23,636 bases of DNA, taken from contig CAAGLF010000092.1 in assembly GCA_900770705.1 (NCBI GenBank), positions 1 through 23,636 of the forward strand, in the 5' to 3' direction. The DNA comes from Bacteroidaceae bacterium (lineage in GTDB: Bacteria > Bacteroidota > Bacteroidia > Bacteroidales > Bacteroidaceae). The position numbers and the translations under genes are program-made. The notes under the pieces were generated by a model. That model was not told the origin of the DNA, did not search any database, and was given only the letters and a program-made list of their open reading frames with translations. Within the stretch, counting starts at the first letter, position 1. Each line of letters begins with the position of its first letter. This document shows positions 23,575-23,636 of the stretch, piece after piece.

Positions 23575-23636
23575 AGTGGCAGCGACCTACTCTCCCGCTT
23601 ATACGCAGTACCATCGGCGCGGGCGGGCTTAACTGC
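23575..23636 (-). rRNA. rrf: 5S ribosomal RNA, 3' portion (runs off the right edge)
   Basis: Reading the minus strand, the segment contains CGCGCCGATGGTACTGCG, the conserved 5S helix IV/loop E region, and GGGAGAGTAGGTCGCTGCC, the conserved 3' region. About 60 of roughly 110-120 bases are inside the window; the exact 3' end is uncertain by a few bases. The operon must continue rightward with 23S and 16S upstream of 5S on the minus strand. Confidence 0.92.

Overview
The window is a Bacteroidales chromosome segment, unusually GC-rich for the order. The evidence is: the Bacteroidota-type promoter pair (TTTG, 19-20 bases, TAnnTTTG) in front of thrS, ssrA and a tRNA gene; a tmRNA whose tag reads GENNYALAA; a complete nqrABCDEF operon; and a thrS-infC-rpmI-rplT cluster. 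I cannot name genus or species from sequence alone.

Layout. (1) About 1-10,408, + strand: the 3' part of a tightly packed surface-polysaccharide operon. It holds the tail of an unseen gene, a family 4-type glycosyltransferase, a CapK/PaaK-like adenylate-forming enzyme, an open frame with no visible start that looks like a PD-(D/E)XK nuclease fragment, a fused dehydrogenase (MDR + Gfo/Idh/MocA), a heparinase II/III-like protein, an NTP_transf_5 nucleotidyltransferase-fold protein, a WbuB-like glycosyltransferase, and a WecA/MraY-type sugar-1-phosphate transferase that probably starts the lipid-linked repeat unit. (2) 10,409-10,835: gene-free, with a hairpin and a 22-base tandem array, then the thrS promoter. 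(3) 10,836-14,560: thrS, infC, rpmI and rplT (translation), with structured or unusually long gaps and a terminator. (4) 14,751-20,803, - strand: nqrA-F, the six-subunit Na+-pumping NADH:quinone oxidoreductase, with its own terminator; it converges on rplT. (5) 21,201-21,699: tmRNA with promoter and hairpin. (6) 21,767-22,396, - strand: a DUF488 protein. (7) 22,626-22,958, + strand: promoter, tRNA-Ser(GCU), tRNA-Glu(CUC), terminator. (8) 22,959-23,515: gene-free, with two tandem repeat families. (9) 23,516-23,636, - strand: terminator and 3' end of 5S rRNA, so an rRNA operon runs leftward into the window.

How the parts work together. The left third is accessory envelope-glycan synthesis; the rest is housekeeping (translation, ribosome rescue, sodium-motive respiration). 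No CRISPR array, transposase, integrase or phage gene is visible. The most unusual items are the start-less nuclease-like frame inside the glycan operon, the two intergenic arrays that share a 22-base period, and the 224-base untranslated gap between rpmI and rplT.
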